Positions 33,395-33,534 of a DNA stretch of 33,534 nt are shown in pieces. Location of the stretch: assembly GCA_017466375.1 (NCBI GenBank), contig JAFTUH010000036.1:1-33534 (forward strand), read 5' to 3'. Position 1 is the stretch's first letter; the number at the start of each line of letters is the position of its first letter. Both the position numbers and the translations under genes were made by a program. The stretch comes from Clostridia bacterium. Lineage in GTDB: Bacteria > Bacillota > Clostridia > Oscillospirales > CAG-272. Under the pieces are notes generated by a model, which was not told the origin of the DNA, did not search any database, and saw nothing but the letters and a program-made list of their open reading frames with translations.

Positions 33395-33534
33395 ATGGAT
33401 ATGAACGAAAGAAACACGGCAGAGGAAACCGCCGAAATGACCGAAACAGCGGACACCGCCGAGATCGCTCAGACGGAATCCGATCCGTCTGCCGAGGCAA
33501 AAGCACGGACGGATGCTCTGCTTGCGGAGGGAAC
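33395..33534 (+). CDS. Partial ORF downstream of rnfC (position of rnfD), 3'-truncated
   Basis: An open frame from the ATG at 33395 runs off the window, showing 46 codons. The visible N-terminus is highly acidic and repetitive in Thr, Ala and Glu (NTAEETAEMTETADTAEIA). In rnfCDGEAB operons this would be rnfD, a membrane protein that normally has no such leader, so it may be a long acidic extension or a different gene. The ribosome binding site AAAGGA is 13 nt away, which is weak; a later in-frame ATG at 33401 is closer to nothing better. Confidence 0.6.
   Translation, partial: MDMNERNTAEETAEMTETADTAEIAQTESDPSAEAKARTDALLAEG

Overview
This is a window from a Gram-positive, Clostridia-like chromosome (Bacillota), most likely a gut-associated, Oscillospirales-type anaerobe. 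The organism call is an inference. It rests on the S-box (SAM-I) and RFN (FMN) riboswitches, strong AGGAGG-type ribosome binding sites, sigma-A promoters with 17-bp spacers, an Rnf electron-transport gene, a YuaF/YuaG-like NfeD-flotillin pair, and a giant secreted protein with BspA-type leucine-rich repeats. No rRNA, tRNA, CRISPR array, insertion sequence or phage gene was seen.

Layout. (1) 1-4100: the 3' part of tuf and its terminator, an FMN riboswitch with the ribU riboflavin transporter, a small COG2426-type membrane protein, and a SAM-I riboswitch with metK. (2) 4134-7401: a 53-aa membrane ORF, then recD2 and a comF-like gene overlapping by one base, with a consensus promoter just ahead of recD2. 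(3) 7410-14477, minus strand: one 2355-codon secreted protein with five beta-sandwich-like modules, about 34 BspA-type LRR units in three blocks, and a tandem C-terminal module of unknown function. (4) 14729-16755, plus: a DUF3737 beta-helix protein and a CapA-type phosphoesterase. (5) 16793-20503, minus: a membrane-anchored PIG-L family protein, then the nfeD-flotillin operon (transcribed nfeD first). (6) 20743-21216, plus: a LURP-one-related protein.

(7) 21258-25072, minus: a tightly coupled four-gene operon (Gfo/Idh/MocA oxidoreductase, ThuA-like protein, TIM-barrel sugar isomerase/epimerase, second Gfo/Idh/MocA oxidoreductase). It diverges across 114 bp from (8) 25187-28725, plus: a translationally coupled operon of an AraC-family regulator, a DUF89 phosphatase-like protein, a KdpD-like histidine kinase and an OmpR/KdpE-like response regulator. 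(9) 28831-31879: a Na/Pi cotransporter with a PhoU-like tail, preceded by an 11-bp-period direct repeat of the OmpR/PhoB type, and an ArsB/NhaD-superfamily permease. (10) 32040-33534: rnfC and the start of another ORF cut by the window edge.

How the parts fit together: ribU and metK are each placed behind a riboswitch for the product of their pathway. The AraC regulator probably controls the divergent keto-sugar-type operon. The two-component system ends immediately upstream of the phosphate transporter and may control it. The most noteworthy items are the completely readable switching logic of the FMN riboswitch, the unclassified tandem C-terminal module of the giant LRR protein, the AraC-DUF89-kinase-regulator operon, and the membrane-anchored PIG-L protein with a variant catalytic motif.
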